The notes beneath the pieces were generated by a model, which worked only from the letters and a program-made list of their open reading frames with translations, ran no database searches and was not told the DNA's origin. A stretch of 64,000 bases of DNA from the NCBI GenBank assembly GCA_013375455.1, contig JABXJT010000021.1:8930-72929 (forward strand), given 5' to 3'. Position 1 is the first letter of the stretch; every line of letters starts with the position of its first letter. The DNA comes from Candidatus Helarchaeota archaeon (GTDB lineage Archaea > Asgardarchaeota > Lokiarchaeia > Helarchaeales > HEL-GB-A). The translations under genes were made by a program, and so were the position numbers. Shown one piece after another: positions 34,510 to 42,938 of this stretch.

Positions 34510-37326
34510 TCATTCGGCAACTTCAATATTGAAAGCTTTATTGACCTTTGGTTGTAATTTTTGAAAGGCATCAATGTTGCCATCCCACTTTTTTAGAGTT
34601 GATTTGAATTTTTTCTCGAAATCAGTCATAAAGGAACTTAATCTTTCCCGTATCAAGTCAGTTCCCTTTCCTGCAAGAACAATGGCCGTGCGTACAAAAT
34701 CTCCGTCTTTTAATTCTAATTCAAAATCTTTATATGCCAATTTCGTAACAGGGGTCTCTTTTTGGGAGATTTCCACTCCGAAACTTTGAATAGCAGTCAA
34801 AAATCCACCCACGAGGTCACTATCAAATTCCATACTCCCAAAACCCTGCGTGTAAAGGACTAATCCATTTTCTTTATGGATGATCATTAAATACTTGAGT
34901 ATGGTATTTAAGTAGGCGTTCTCAAGGGCATGAATTTCATCTGCAATGGAGTTAATCCGTTCTTCAAGATTTTTGGAAGCAGAACTTGAACTCGAATCGA
35001 AAGTCTCTTTATAGACACCGTATTTAGATTGTGTGATTTTGTGAGCAATTTTAATCCAATTGATTGCATAGTACTCTAGATTGTTTGCCATTTCTTCGCT
35101 GCATTGTTCGCCCTTTTGTTTCTCAAATTTTTCTTTCCAATTAGTGATTACAGCGAATAATTCGCCTTTTAAATAACTTGATTCAATTTGTCCGGCTAAT
35201 TCGTTTAGGATCAGAACGCCATCCTTTACAGCACCCCGAATCTGGCACAAATCACATAGTTTAGTAAGGCGCCCTATAATTTCAAAAGCATCTAAAATTT
35301 GAATTCCAATTTTTTCTTCTTTGATCTGCAGATCAGCTTGAACTTTCATTGCAATCTGAACAAGGTTCCTGATATAAGCCAATATTCCAGTAGCAGATTT
35401 CATATCATCGGTAAATACGTCCATTTGGATTTTATCTTCTAAAGCAGTTGCTCGGACGAGGATTTTATTTTGGGTAACTTTAGCAACTCCTAAAAATTCA
35501 GAAAGTAACTTTTTTTCCTCCATAAGGACGTTATGGAGGTCTAATGCAGCAATCTGCGCATTTGCAATTTTAAATCCCTGCTCTCGTGGGATGTTTCCTA
35601 GTTCAACGGAACAAGTAGATTTTAACTGACTTTTTAGCCACTTATCAATTTCCTTACGGGATGAATCTTCAGGGACCACTAGAGGGCATTTAATGCTGAT
35701 TGTTTTTGGTTTCACGGTTACTGAATGCGGTTCACCAAAAGCATCTGAATAGGTAACGGATCCAAATACTTTAGATTGCCCGCAAGCCATAGGAGTTAGC
35801 TTAAAATCAACACCACGGGTTTCGCCAGGGGCCAAATACGGAACTTGTTTCGTTAGGGATTCAATTGTATATTGTTCAGTGATATTAAGCACGACGGTTA
35901 GGTTTGTAATGGCAGTCTCAGTATAGTTTCTAATTGCCACTTTAAACCGAATGTCCCCTCCAATATAATCATATTCACGTAGAACCTGGACTTCACCAGG
36001 AGTTGATGGCGCCTTTTCTTCCGCTGGAACTTTGGCTGGTTTTTCTACTGCCTCAGGAACTCGGCCAAGCTCTTTTTCAAACGAACTTTTCAGCTTCAAT
36101 GCTTTGGAATGTTCGGGATCGAGTTCCAAAATTTGATTGACTACATCTAAGGCTTCTTCATAGCTTTTGTTCTTTTGATAAACTGGGAGAATTTCAAAAA
36201 ATTTTTCGATTTTATCCTTTCTGGTCTTTTTCTGAATATCAGTTTTCAGAGCGATTGCTTCTTTTGACATGTTATCCGAAATTTTTAAGGCTTCATCTAT
36301 TCTTTCTAGGGCCGCCTCATATTTTTTATCCTTGATTAGCTTTTTTGCCGTGCTAATTAAGTTACTAAGAAGAAATTTTTTTTCTTCAGCCATGATTTTT
36401 TCTTTTAGGCTCATGACCTCTTGATCTGATTGTAAATCGTCTGATAAAACTTCTAAAGCTTGAATGGCATCCGCAAATTTATAAGCTTTAAGTTCTGCTT
36501 TAGCCAGTTCAACCACATTTTTCAGTAAGTTTTTGGTTTCCTTCTCTATAATTGTACTTTGCAACTTACTGGCCTTGGAATCGTTAGGATCTATTTCCAA
36601 TAATTCTTTAATACATTTTACTGCAATTGAAAAATTCTCAATTTTGATTTGGGTGTTTATTTCATCCCAGAGTTTCTTCTTTTTAGTTTTTTTCTGTTCG
36701 TCTAAAATTTTCTCCCTTAATTTTAGGATTGTTTTATTTGAGGATTCCCTTTTTAGAATCATTTCAGCTTTCTTGAGTGCTTCATCAAACTGCTCATTTT
36801 GAAGGGACTGCCGAGCTTCAGATTCCCATTTATTATATTGTGCTTGCCACTTATCCTTCTCAACTTGCTCTTTCAATTTTAATAATTTCTGCTCGTTCTT
36901 GTATTGTTTAACTAAAGGATTTAAAATCTTTAATGCCTCTGAGTAATTTTGTAAATCGTATTGCTCTTTAGCTCCTTTATAGCCGGAATCGATTTCGTAT
37001 TTCACCTTTTCTTGAATTATCTTCTCCTTTAATTGTAGAGCTTTCTTATCATCAGGAATAAATCCTAAATATTCTTCAATTAAAGGAAGAGCTTCATCAT
37101 ACAAATGAAACCCGATTTTGGAATCCACGCTCGCGATTACTTCTTTCTGTTCCCGCTTTTTATAATCATTTTGAAATTTGTCAAATAATTTTTTTGCTCC
37201 CTTATCCGTTGGGTTTTCTTGAATGTGATCTTTAAGTTGAGAAAAAACTTCGTTGTACTTCTTTTCATCCATTAACTTTTTTAACGCTTTTTCGTCCATT
37301 TTTGGATGCCCCAGCTCATTTTTCAT
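34510..37326 (-). CDS. Large TPR-repeat protein with Ig-like appendage domain and C-terminal longin-like domain
   Basis: The 938-residue protein has three parts. Residues about 10-410 are tetratricopeptide-like helices, with repeating motifs such as EALKILNPL, EALPLIEEYLGF and EEALDVVNQILELDPEHSKAL. After a Pro/Glu linker, residues about 440-545 form a beta-rich domain (VAIRNYTETAITNLTVVLNI, YLAPGETRGVDFKL) like the Ig-fold ear of adaptins or gamma-COP. A helical region follows, and from about 805 a longin/Roadblock-like module begins (LMIIHKENGLVLYTQGFG, then GGFLTAIQSFG). A cytosolic scaffold binding small GTPases is an inference. Downstream come the tail-anchored protein and the CDF genes. 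No transmembrane segment is present. Confidence 0.6.
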   Translation of the reverse strand: MKNELGHPKMDEKALKKLMDEKKYNEVFSQLKDHIQENPTDKGAKKLFDKFQNDYKKREQKEVIASVDSKIGFHLYDEALPLIEEYLGFIPDDKKALQLKEKIIQEKVKYEIDSGYKGAKEQYDLQNYSEALKILNPLVKQYKNEQKLLKLKEQVEKDKWQAQYNKWESEARQSLQNEQFDEALKKAEMILKRESSNKTILKLREKILDEQKKTKKKKLWDEINTQIKIENFSIAVKCIKELLEIDPNDSKASKLQSTIIEKETKNLLKNVVELAKAELKAYKFADAIQALEVLSDDLQSDQEVMSLKEKIMAEEKKFLLSNLISTAKKLIKDKKYEAALERIDEALKISDNMSKEAIALKTDIQKKTRKDKIEKFFEILPVYQKNKSYEEALDVVNQILELDPEHSKALKLKSSFEKELGRVPEAVEKPAKVPAEEKAPSTPGEVQVLREYDYIGGDIRFKVAIRNYTETAITNLTVVLNITEQYTIESLTKQVPYLAPGETRGVDFKLTPMACGQSKVFGSVTYSDAFGEPHSVTVKPKTISIKCPLVVPEDSSRKEIDKWLKSQLKSTCSVELGNIPREQGFKIANAQIAALDLHNVLMEEKKLLSEFLGVAKVTQNKILVRATALEDKIQMDVFTDDMKSATGILAYIRNLVQIAMKVQADLQIKEEKIGIQILDAFEIIGRLTKLCDLCQIRGAVKDGVLILNELAGQIESSYLKGELFAVITNWKEKFEKQKGEQCSEEMANNLEYYAINWIKIAHKITQSKYGVYKETFDSSSSSASKNLEERINSIADEIHALENAYLNTILKYLMIIHKENGLVLYTQGFGSMEFDSDLVGGFLTAIQSFGVEISQKETPVTKLAYKDFELELKDGDFVRTAIVLAGKGTDLIRERLSSFMTDFEKKFKSTLKKWDGNIDAFQKLQPKVNKAFNIEVAE

Positions 37327-37479
37327 GTTTGAACCGTGTTAACCAGCAATACATATCAATTATTCAGTTTTAAAGAGAGCTTATTGGTTCTTTTTATGAA
37401 GAAAAGTAATTTTGAATAATATTACTTTCTTTACACTTTATCATTTTTACTATAAAAAGATTGAGTTCTAAAAGCGAAA

Positions 37480-38280
37480 TTATTTACCTATAAATGAAGG
37501 TTTTCGTTTTTCGTTCAAGGCGAAGACGCCCTCTTTATAATCTTCTGACTTTGTACATTTAATTTGTATTTTTCGTTCATCCTCTATGGCATTCTTGAAA
37601 TCTTTGTTTAATCCATCAATAAATAACTTTTTCATCCGCCCGATGGCGAGAGTTGGTTGATTCACTAATCTTTCTGCATATTCACGTGCCACGACTTCTA
37701 ATTTTTCAGGTGGGACGACTTTATTTACCAGACCTAGTTTTTCCATTTCAGATGCGCTTAACATTTCTCCAAAGAAGCAAATTTCCGCCATTTTTGGCCA
37801 GGGGAGTAATCTTGGGAGATAATAAGTCCCTGCAAAACCAGGAATTAATGCGAGATTGATGAAACTCTCTGCAAATCTTGCCTTTTCAGAAGCAATTATT
37901 ATATCACAAGAAAGGGCTAAATTCATTCCCGCACCAATTGCATACCCATTCACCGCAGCGATAACAGGAATTCTGAGAGTTTTTAATTCATATGCAACTT
38001 GGTATAAATCTTCCGTGAGTTCGTCCATTAATTCGTCAGATTTTCCGCTTTCCAGCGATTCTTTAAACTGCTTGATGTCACCTCCAGCGCTGAAGGCTTT
38101 CCCCGTCCCAGTAATGATTAAAACTCTAACTTGATCGTTCGCTTCGCATTCTTTAATTGCAGCCAATAAATCTTTCCCAGTTTGCATGTCTAGAGTTGGA
38201 AATTTTCTATTTTCTACAATTTTCAATGTAATCTTCGCTATAGATCCTTCTATTTCTAATTTCACGTTTTTATAATCCAT
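37480..38280 (-). CDS. Enoyl-CoA hydratase/isomerase (crotonase family), copy 1
   Basis: The crotonase oxyanion-hole motifs are present: FSAGGDIKQF near residue 66 and NGYAIGAGMNLALSCD near 110. The acid/base segment ESFINLALIPGFAGTYYLPR follows; hydratases usually carry Glu in the E-x-x-x-G position, and the Glu here lies in FAESF while the later position is Leu-Ile-Pro. At 266 residues it is a typical single-domain member. Copy 2 lies 72 bases upstream on the same strand. Possible roles are beta-oxidation or degradation of branched or aromatic acids. Confidence 0.88.
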   Translation of the reverse strand: MDYKNVKLEIEGSIAKITLKIVENRKFPTLDMQTGKDLLAAIKECEANDQVRVLIITGTGKAFSAGGDIKQFKESLESGKSDELMDELTEDLYQVAYELKTLRIPVIAAVNGYAIGAGMNLALSCDIIIASEKARFAESFINLALIPGFAGTYYLPRLLPWPKMAEICFFGEMLSASEMEKLGLVNKVVPPEKLEVVAREYAERLVNQPTLAIGRMKKLFIDGLNKDFKNAIEDERKIQIKCTKSEDYKEGVFALNEKRKPSFIGK

Positions 38281-38352
38281 ATAATCAGCCTATTTTTCTT
38301 TTTAGAAAAGTTTGAAATTCATCGAATATTATTTTTATGTCACTACAAGGGC

Positions 38353-39156
38353 TTATTTCCCTTTAAAAATTGGCTTCCTTTTCTCAAAAAACGCTTTCAC
38401 CCCCTCCGCAAAATCATCCGATCCAGCAACTTTTATCTGAATGTCTCTCTCGGCATCTAATTGTTGCGTGATCGTATTCTCAAACGTGATGTTCATGAGT
38501 TTTTTTGTATTTATGATGTTTAAAGGGGGAAGTTGTGCCATTTTGGAGGCAACCTCCTCGACCACTTGATCTAATTCATCACCCGGTAGTGCGCCATTGA
38601 TTAAGCCCCATTTTTCGGCTTGTTTTGCATTGATTCTTCCTAACCAAAAGAATTCTTTTGCTCTCTTCATCCCGATCATCCGAGGTATCGTGTAAGATCC
38701 GGACCCATCAATGCTCAGGCCCACAGTCACGAAGGCTTCATCTAGAATTGCATTTTCCTCGGCATAGAGCAAATCGCAACACAGGATCAAATTTAATCCC
38801 GCCCCATAGGCGCCACCACGTATTTTACCAATAACTGGCTTTCCAATTGTAAGAATTTTTTGACCGCATTTATGTAAAATTTCTGTGGTATCTGCTACAT
38901 GTTGGGGAGCTGTTCCCGATTTTACCGAGGATAGAAATTTCTTTACATTGCCTCCACTTGAAAATATTTTACCTTTACCCGTTAAGATAATTACGCGAAT
39001 CGATTTGTCCTTTTCGCAATCTTCAAGTGCAGCATAAACCTCATTCAAATTTTCCACTGCAAGAGCATTCAGATTATTCGGGGTATTAAGCCATAATGTA
39101 GCAATAGGGCCTTTTTTTTCCAGAGAAATTAAATTATATACCATAAATTTCACCAA
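38353..39156 (-). CDS. Enoyl-CoA hydratase/isomerase (crotonase family), copy 2
   Basis: This paralogue shows FSSGGNVKKF and RGGAYGAGLNLILCCD, the two backbone-NH motifs that polarise the thioester. The active-site segment reads EAFVTVGLSIDGSGSYTIPR, with Asp at the position that often carries the second catalytic acid, unlike copy 1. The start is uncertain: ATG at codon 5 (MVYNLISLEKK) would place the first strand at the usual distance. The two copies share about the same length and gene order but differ in catalytic residues, suggesting different substrates rather than a recent duplication. Confidence 0.87.
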   Translation of the reverse strand: MVKFMVYNLISLEKKGPIATLWLNTPNNLNALAVENLNEVYAALEDCEKDKSIRVIILTGKGKIFSSGGNVKKFLSSVKSGTAPQHVADTTEILHKCGQKILTIGKPVIGKIRGGAYGAGLNLILCCDLLYAEENAILDEAFVTVGLSIDGSGSYTIPRMIGMKRAKEFFWLGRINAKQAEKWGLINGALPGDELDQVVEEVASKMAQLPPLNIINTKKLMNITFENTITQQLDAERDIQIKVAGSDDFAEGVKAFFEKRKPIFKGK

Positions 39157-39196
39157 AAATAAATTATAAATTCTTAATAAGTTTTAATAGTTTAAT

Positions 39197-39718
39197 TTAA
39201 TTTGAATTGTTTTCTTGAAGGATTGAGGCGATTCTATCTGCTGTTTCTTTCATCTCTTGATAGGCTAGACCAATAGTACCTTTAGGGGGAAGAATACCAA
39301 CTAGTAAAAATGATTTTCGTCTGTTTATTTCAGTTGTTTTCATGTTTACAATGATTGCTTTCATTTGATCGTTACCCTCCAGTAAGACAAATTTTACACC
39401 GCTTTCAAATAATTTTTCAGATACAAATTCAATAGTGTTTAAAATAGAAGTACTCCACTTGCTGAAATATACTTTGTCAATTTTTGAAGAACGCGCATGC
39501 GGTCCATCTCGAAGGCGTTTTGGAACATATGCCGCATCTTCATGAATTCCTAAGATCGTTCCATCATACCCAAGTACGATTGACATCCGAATGTTTGCCC
39601 TAGAGCGGAGGTACCGCAATTGCTGTAAAAGTTTATCACTTAGTGAAGTAGTCGTATCTTGATCGGATTCTTCGATCTCTTGATCAGCTTCTGAGTTGGT
39701 TTTTGTAGGAGGGGTCAT
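39197..39718 (-). CDS. Roadblock/LC7-like regulator (divergent)
   Basis: After a disordered Thr/Asp/Glu-rich N-terminus (1-25), an alpha-beta domain runs SIVLGYDGTILGI (about 44-56), a helix STSILNTIEFVSEKLFES, a strand KFVLLEGNDQMKAIIV and a final FLLVGILPPKGTIGLAYQEM plus helix. This order matches Roadblock/MglB proteins, which act as GAPs or scaffolds for small GTPases. The insertion after the first strand (AAYVPKRLRDGPHARSSK) is unusual. It lies upstream of the two enoyl-CoA hydratases on the same strand but probably has its own promoter. Confidence 0.55.
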   Translation of the reverse strand: MTPPTKTNSEADQEIEESDQDTTTSLSDKLLQQLRYLRSRANIRMSIVLGYDGTILGIHEDAAYVPKRLRDGPHARSSKIDKVYFSKWSTSILNTIEFVSEKLFESGVKFVLLEGNDQMKAIIVNMKTTEINRRKSFLLVGILPPKGTIGLAYQEMKETADRIASILQENNSN

Positions 39719-39875
39719 TTTTGAGTATCCAAGGGTGAATCATTTATCTGAGTATCTCTTCAAAATTTACCATTCAAATTAATTAATAACAAACATCTTA
39801 AAATTTTTCGTTAAATCGTTATAAAGTATCCGCATTTAACATTAAAAACTTAATCACAAATATCTAAAATTAAGC

Positions 39876-39883
39876 TTATATAT
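39876..39883 (+). promoter_or_regulatory. TATA box of candidate ncRNA
   Basis: TTATATAT is preceded by AAGC. A second TATA-like TTTATATATT lies at 39893-39902. Initiation about 25 bases downstream of the first box would fall near the first hairpin at 39905. Confidence 0.4.
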
Positions 39884-39902
39884 GAGGGTTTCTTTATATA
39901 TT

Positions 39903-40027
39903 GTGATAAGACTCAAAATAGTCTTGTCAAATTTAGTGAAAGGTTTTGCCCTTTTCAAATATGTGCCATATTTTCTCCCTCAATTAAAATATGACTCGTA
40001 TTCTGGGCAAAGCCCCCTATTTTTTTA
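39903..40027 (+). ncRNA. Candidate structured RNA (about 120 nt)
   Basis: Within a 586-base gene-free region, three hairpins follow each other after a TATA box. They are GATAAGACT/AGTCTTGTC at 39905-39928 (nine pairs, one G-U), AAATATG/CATATTT at 39957-39973 (seven pairs, three-base loop), and GGGC/GCCC at 40005-40015. The last is followed by CCTATTTTTTT, like a terminator. GGTTTTGCCC at 39942-39951 can also pair with the GGGCAAAGCC at 40005-40014, offering an alternative fold. No ORF spans the stretch. I do not recognise the RNA class; it is not a tRNA or 5S rRNA. Confidence 0.4.
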
Positions 40028-40040
40028 TGCTCTATTTTCT

Positions 40041-40160
40041 TGAAATCTATGATCTATATTTTTTTAACTCAATTTGATCACGAATTTTTTTCCAAAGAGT
40101 AAAACTCTATGATCCAGAATTTTTTAACTCAATTTGATCACGATTTTTTTTCCAAAAAGG
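40041..40160. repeat. Two tandem copies of a 60-bp unit
   Basis: 40041-40100 and 40101-40160 align without gaps with nine mismatches in 60 bases. The best kept core is TTTTTAACTCAATTTGATCA (20 identical bases). The copies directly follow the candidate RNA terminator. The core could be a protein-binding site or a duplicated terminator; no coding is seen. The rest of the gap to 40304 is AT-rich without a recognisable gene. Confidence 0.75.
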
Positions 40161-40304
40161 AAAAATCATAACTAAAATTTTTTGTTAGAGAATTTCAGTA
40201 GTTCTTAAAAAATTAGGTGTCGCCTCTACTACAAGTATATTAAGTCAAATCAGTGCTATTTAAATGAGGAATTACTTCAAAGAGCAGTGACAATTCTGTT
40301 AGAA

Positions 40305-41780
40305 TCAGTTCGATAGAGTTATTTCGTAGATCAAATCTCGTATATTTGAAATTTTCTCGATGGAATCTATAATATTTATTGTATTTTGAATTTTTTCTTC
40401 TGGAAACTTGAGTGCAGCTGCTTCTCGTCTGTATTTGTGTTCTAATTTTACATAATTTCCAGGAGTACCTCGGGGAGTCTTTTGAGATGCTCGAAGAATA
40501 TTTCCATTTTTCATCTTAATTTTCACCTTTGCTCCAAATCCGACTTTTACTTTTTCTAGATTTACATCTTTCAAAGAGAATTTCCCATCGATAACATCTT
40601 TTAAGCTTGGAATATTGATTGTTGGAAGAGCCTCTAAAAGATCCATTGACGTGGAAAGATCATTTTCAATCTTGACCTTTTTTGCGAGTTTATGCACTTG
40701 AGCATCGAGAATGCGCTCCTCCGTGAATTGTTTTGGAGTTAATTCTTTATCTATTAGAAGCACTGCGGCATTATAAGGGATTGAGAAATTAAGGGCAACG
40801 TGCGATTTTTCTCTCTTAATATGATCTAGGGTTGCATAGGGAATTGCGAGATCATTCATTATTGAAGTTAGAATGGAAGAATAAACGGTGATTTCCTCAA
40901 TCTCATCAGGATTCAATTTAGGATTTTTTTCTAGGATTTTTAACATGCAATCTGCCATTCCATCGATGTATGCGCATCCTGGATAGAGTTTATAACAAAT
41001 CGTATCCATTACCCAAGATTCGCCGAGGGCATTAGTTACCATAAATTTCAGGGGAATATCAGCCATCAGATTACAAAATCCAATAGGATTTTCGATGATA
41101 TCGGGAGCTCCCGTTAATCCATTCATTGCAAGATAAGCAGCTTGGACACCGAGTTGGCTGGGGGTGCCTGTTGTTAGTAATTTACTTTGTGGCCCCATAA
41201 AACCTCTTAATATGGGAAATGTCGATTGGGATAATGCAATTCCAATGGCATTCGTTATTTGTTCTTCATTCAATTTAAGTAATCGTCCTGTTGCAACAGC
41301 ACCCCCAATCAGATGGATGTATGACCAGCATTGGCCATTTTGTGGTCCAACAAATACGGAGGTTCCCAATCTTCCTTCAATCTCATTAGCGATTATTTGA
41401 GCTACGAGTACCTCTTTTCCGCTACTTTTTAGTTTTTCCCCCATTGCTAGTGAAACTGGAACTGCTGAAATTCCAGTGTGCCCACTAAGTAAATAATCTA
41501 CGTAATCTAGAGCCACTCCAACAGAACTATTTGTTAACACAGCTGTTCTAGTTGAAGTCTTAAATCCGGATGGAATTAAGCTAGCTTCTTCGCGGTCACC
41601 CCACTCTTTTACGGTCTTTATTATAATTTTTCCAGGAAGAGTTTGAGACCCTGCATGGAGGGCTCCAAGGACACCAAGAAGTTGTTCTTTTGCACGCTTA
41701 ATAATTCGTTGAGGAATGTCTTCATACTTCAAATTTACAACAAATTCCGCAATTTGTTCTGCTAATGTAAAGTTTTCCAT
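40305..41780 (-). CDS. MmgE/PrpD family protein (2-methylcitrate dehydratase-like)
   Basis: MmgE/PrpD enzymes dehydrate 2-methylcitrate or cis-aconitate-like acids without an iron-sulfur cluster. The 491-residue product begins with the family helix TLAEQIAEFVVNLKYEDIP, has the core NSSVGVALDYVDYLLSGHTG near residue 90 (His in the active-site loop) and YPGCAYIDGMADCML near 270. Length is close to the usual 450-500. With two enoyl-CoA hydratases and an acyl-CoA ligase in the window, a role in propionate or short acyl-CoA breakdown is plausible, but no methylcitrate synthase is seen. Other family members are racemases/epimerase-like or have unknown function. Confidence 0.82.
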   Translation of the reverse strand: MENFTLAEQIAEFVVNLKYEDIPQRIIKRAKEQLLGVLGALHAGSQTLPGKIIIKTVKEWGDREEASLIPSGFKTSTRTAVLTNSSVGVALDYVDYLLSGHTGISAVPVSLAMGEKLKSSGKEVLVAQIIANEIEGRLGTSVFVGPQNGQCWSYIHLIGGAVATGRLLKLNEEQITNAIGIALSQSTFPILRGFMGPQSKLLTTGTPSQLGVQAAYLAMNGLTGAPDIIENPIGFCNLMADIPLKFMVTNALGESWVMDTICYKLYPGCAYIDGMADCMLKILEKNPKLNPDEIEEITVYSSILTSIMNDLAIPYATLDHIKREKSHVALNFSIPYNAAVLLIDKELTPKQFTEERILDAQVHKLAKKVKIENDLSTSMDLLEALPTINIPSLKDVIDGKFSLKDVNLEKVKVGFGAKVKIKMKNGNILRASQKTPRGTPGNYVKLEHKYRREAAALKFPEEKIQNTINIIDSIEKISNIRDLIYEITLSN

Positions 41781-41791
41781 AATTTTTCATC

Positions 41792-42184
41792 TCACTGTAA
41801 TTTATCAAATAGCAATACTAAAGACGAGAGTATTACAAGAGGGACAAAACTGGAACGTAGTCCTCGAACTTTCAGTTTTCCTGTAGGAAGACCAGAAATG
41901 ATTGAATGCTCGCCTCTGAAGGCTCCAATCCAGAAAGATTCTGTAGCTTCTAGATTCAGATCAACTGCACTAGTTCCTCGTTTAAAAAAAGTTTTATCGG
42001 GTGAAATTACCAAGTAATATGCATCGCCCTGATGTACTCGGAGATTTGCTCTAATTCCAAGGGGGTATGTTTCGGATATATCAGGGATTTTTCTATTACT
42101 TTTCTGAATTATTTTATTAAGAGTATCTACAAATCGTTGGAGATATTCAAATAGTGAAGTCATTACCCCATGCATCCCAATCAT
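41792..42184 (-). CDS. SCP2-like lipid-binding domain protein A (probable)
   Basis: This 130-residue protein has strands LGIRANLRVHQGDAYYLVIS and FFKRGTSAVDLNLEA, then a G-rich GLPTGKLKVRG and a hydrophobic C-terminal helix (VPLVILSSLVLLFDKL). The pattern matches sterol-carrier-protein-2 folds, which cradle lipids or acyl-CoA: a strand pair, the D-x-N-x-x-A strand, a G-K-L-x-V-x-G strand and a final helix. It overlaps its upstream neighbour by four bases (ATGA), and the two proteins align with each other over their central 80 residues, so they are paralogues and may form a heterodimer. Confidence 0.5.
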   Translation of the reverse strand: MIGMHGVMTSLFEYLQRFVDTLNKIIQKSNRKIPDISETYPLGIRANLRVHQGDAYYLVISPDKTFFKRGTSAVDLNLEATESFWIGAFRGEHSIISGLPTGKLKVRGLRSSFVPLVILSSLVLLFDKLQ

Positions 42185-42738
42185 TTTTCTAATCGCTCAG
42201 AAAGACGACTAGCCAAATTTAAGATGGATTGCATTATTGATGATGGAATACGATTTAAAATTGTAGGGATGTATTTATCGATATTATAGAGAAAAGTACG
42301 AATGATTGAAAGTGGAAAAATTCTTAACATTCGTCCAGCTCTTGCAATCCTATCTCTTGTTTCAAATAATACGCTCAGTAATACTAGTTTATAGAGTAGA
42401 TTTGCACGAGCATTCGACATTATAACGTTGCCCCGATTATATTCCTGCATCAATGACTTATGACCATTCAAAATCTGAAGCCAGGTTACTTGATTCGCCT
42501 TCAACGTCATAAGAGAAATTGATCGCCTTCCACGCTTAATAAATCCACCACTTTGGGAAACCATAAAATAATAGGCGGCTTTATCTGAAACGAGAATGTT
42601 TGCCTCAAATCGTAATGGAAAATATTGCCCAATTAAATCCGATTCTTTTGTTTTAGGTAAAATTGCCAAAAGGTTTCTGCTTGACTGCACGAACTGATCT
42701 AACTGGCTATAAATCAAGTTCTTTGTATTTAGCATCAA
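42181..42738 (-). CDS. SCP2-like lipid-binding domain protein B (probable)
   Basis: The central part (about 38-125) parallels protein A: PLRFEANILVSDKAAYYFM, FIKRGRRSISLMTLKA, then a G-N-V-I-M strand and a hydrophobic helix. A C-terminal extension of about 55 residues (FPLSIIRTFLYNIDKYIPTI) is amphipathic and could sit on a membrane. The gene starts right after a 16-base perfect palindrome at 42753-42768, which may be the operator for both. It precedes the MmgE/PrpD gene on the same strand, so lipid or acyl-CoA handling is a reasonable guess, not a demonstrated role. Confidence 0.45.
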   Translation of the reverse strand: MMLNTKNLIYSQLDQFVQSSRNLLAILPKTKESDLIGQYFPLRFEANILVSDKAAYYFMVSQSGGFIKRGRRSISLMTLKANQVTWLQILNGHKSLMQEYNRGNVIMSNARANLLYKLVLLSVLFETRDRIARAGRMLRIFPLSIIRTFLYNIDKYIPTILNRIPSSIMQSILNLASRLSERLEK

Positions 42739-42752
42739 AATTCAATCCGAAT

Positions 42753-42768
42753 TACATTACGTAATGTA
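42753..42768. promoter_or_regulatory. 16-bp perfect palindrome, likely operator of the SCP2-like pair
   Basis: TACATTACGTAATGTA reads the same on both strands and ends 15 bases before the start codon at 42738. On the minus strand a TATA-like TTTATATATCC lies near 42790-42801, placing the expected initiation site on the palindrome, the classic site of an archaeal repressor. Confidence 0.5.
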
Positions 42769-42938
42769 TTTTAGTAATCTGAGTAACTCTAGGATATATA
42801 AATAAATCAGAATGTATATGTTTGCGAAGGGAAAGAAGTCACTGCCTTCAAATAAAACAATTTTAGAGAGAAGATTGAAGAATTTCTCATAATGTGGATG
42901 AAAAAAAAGGAAAACTTGACATTTTGAGTTGAGATAAA

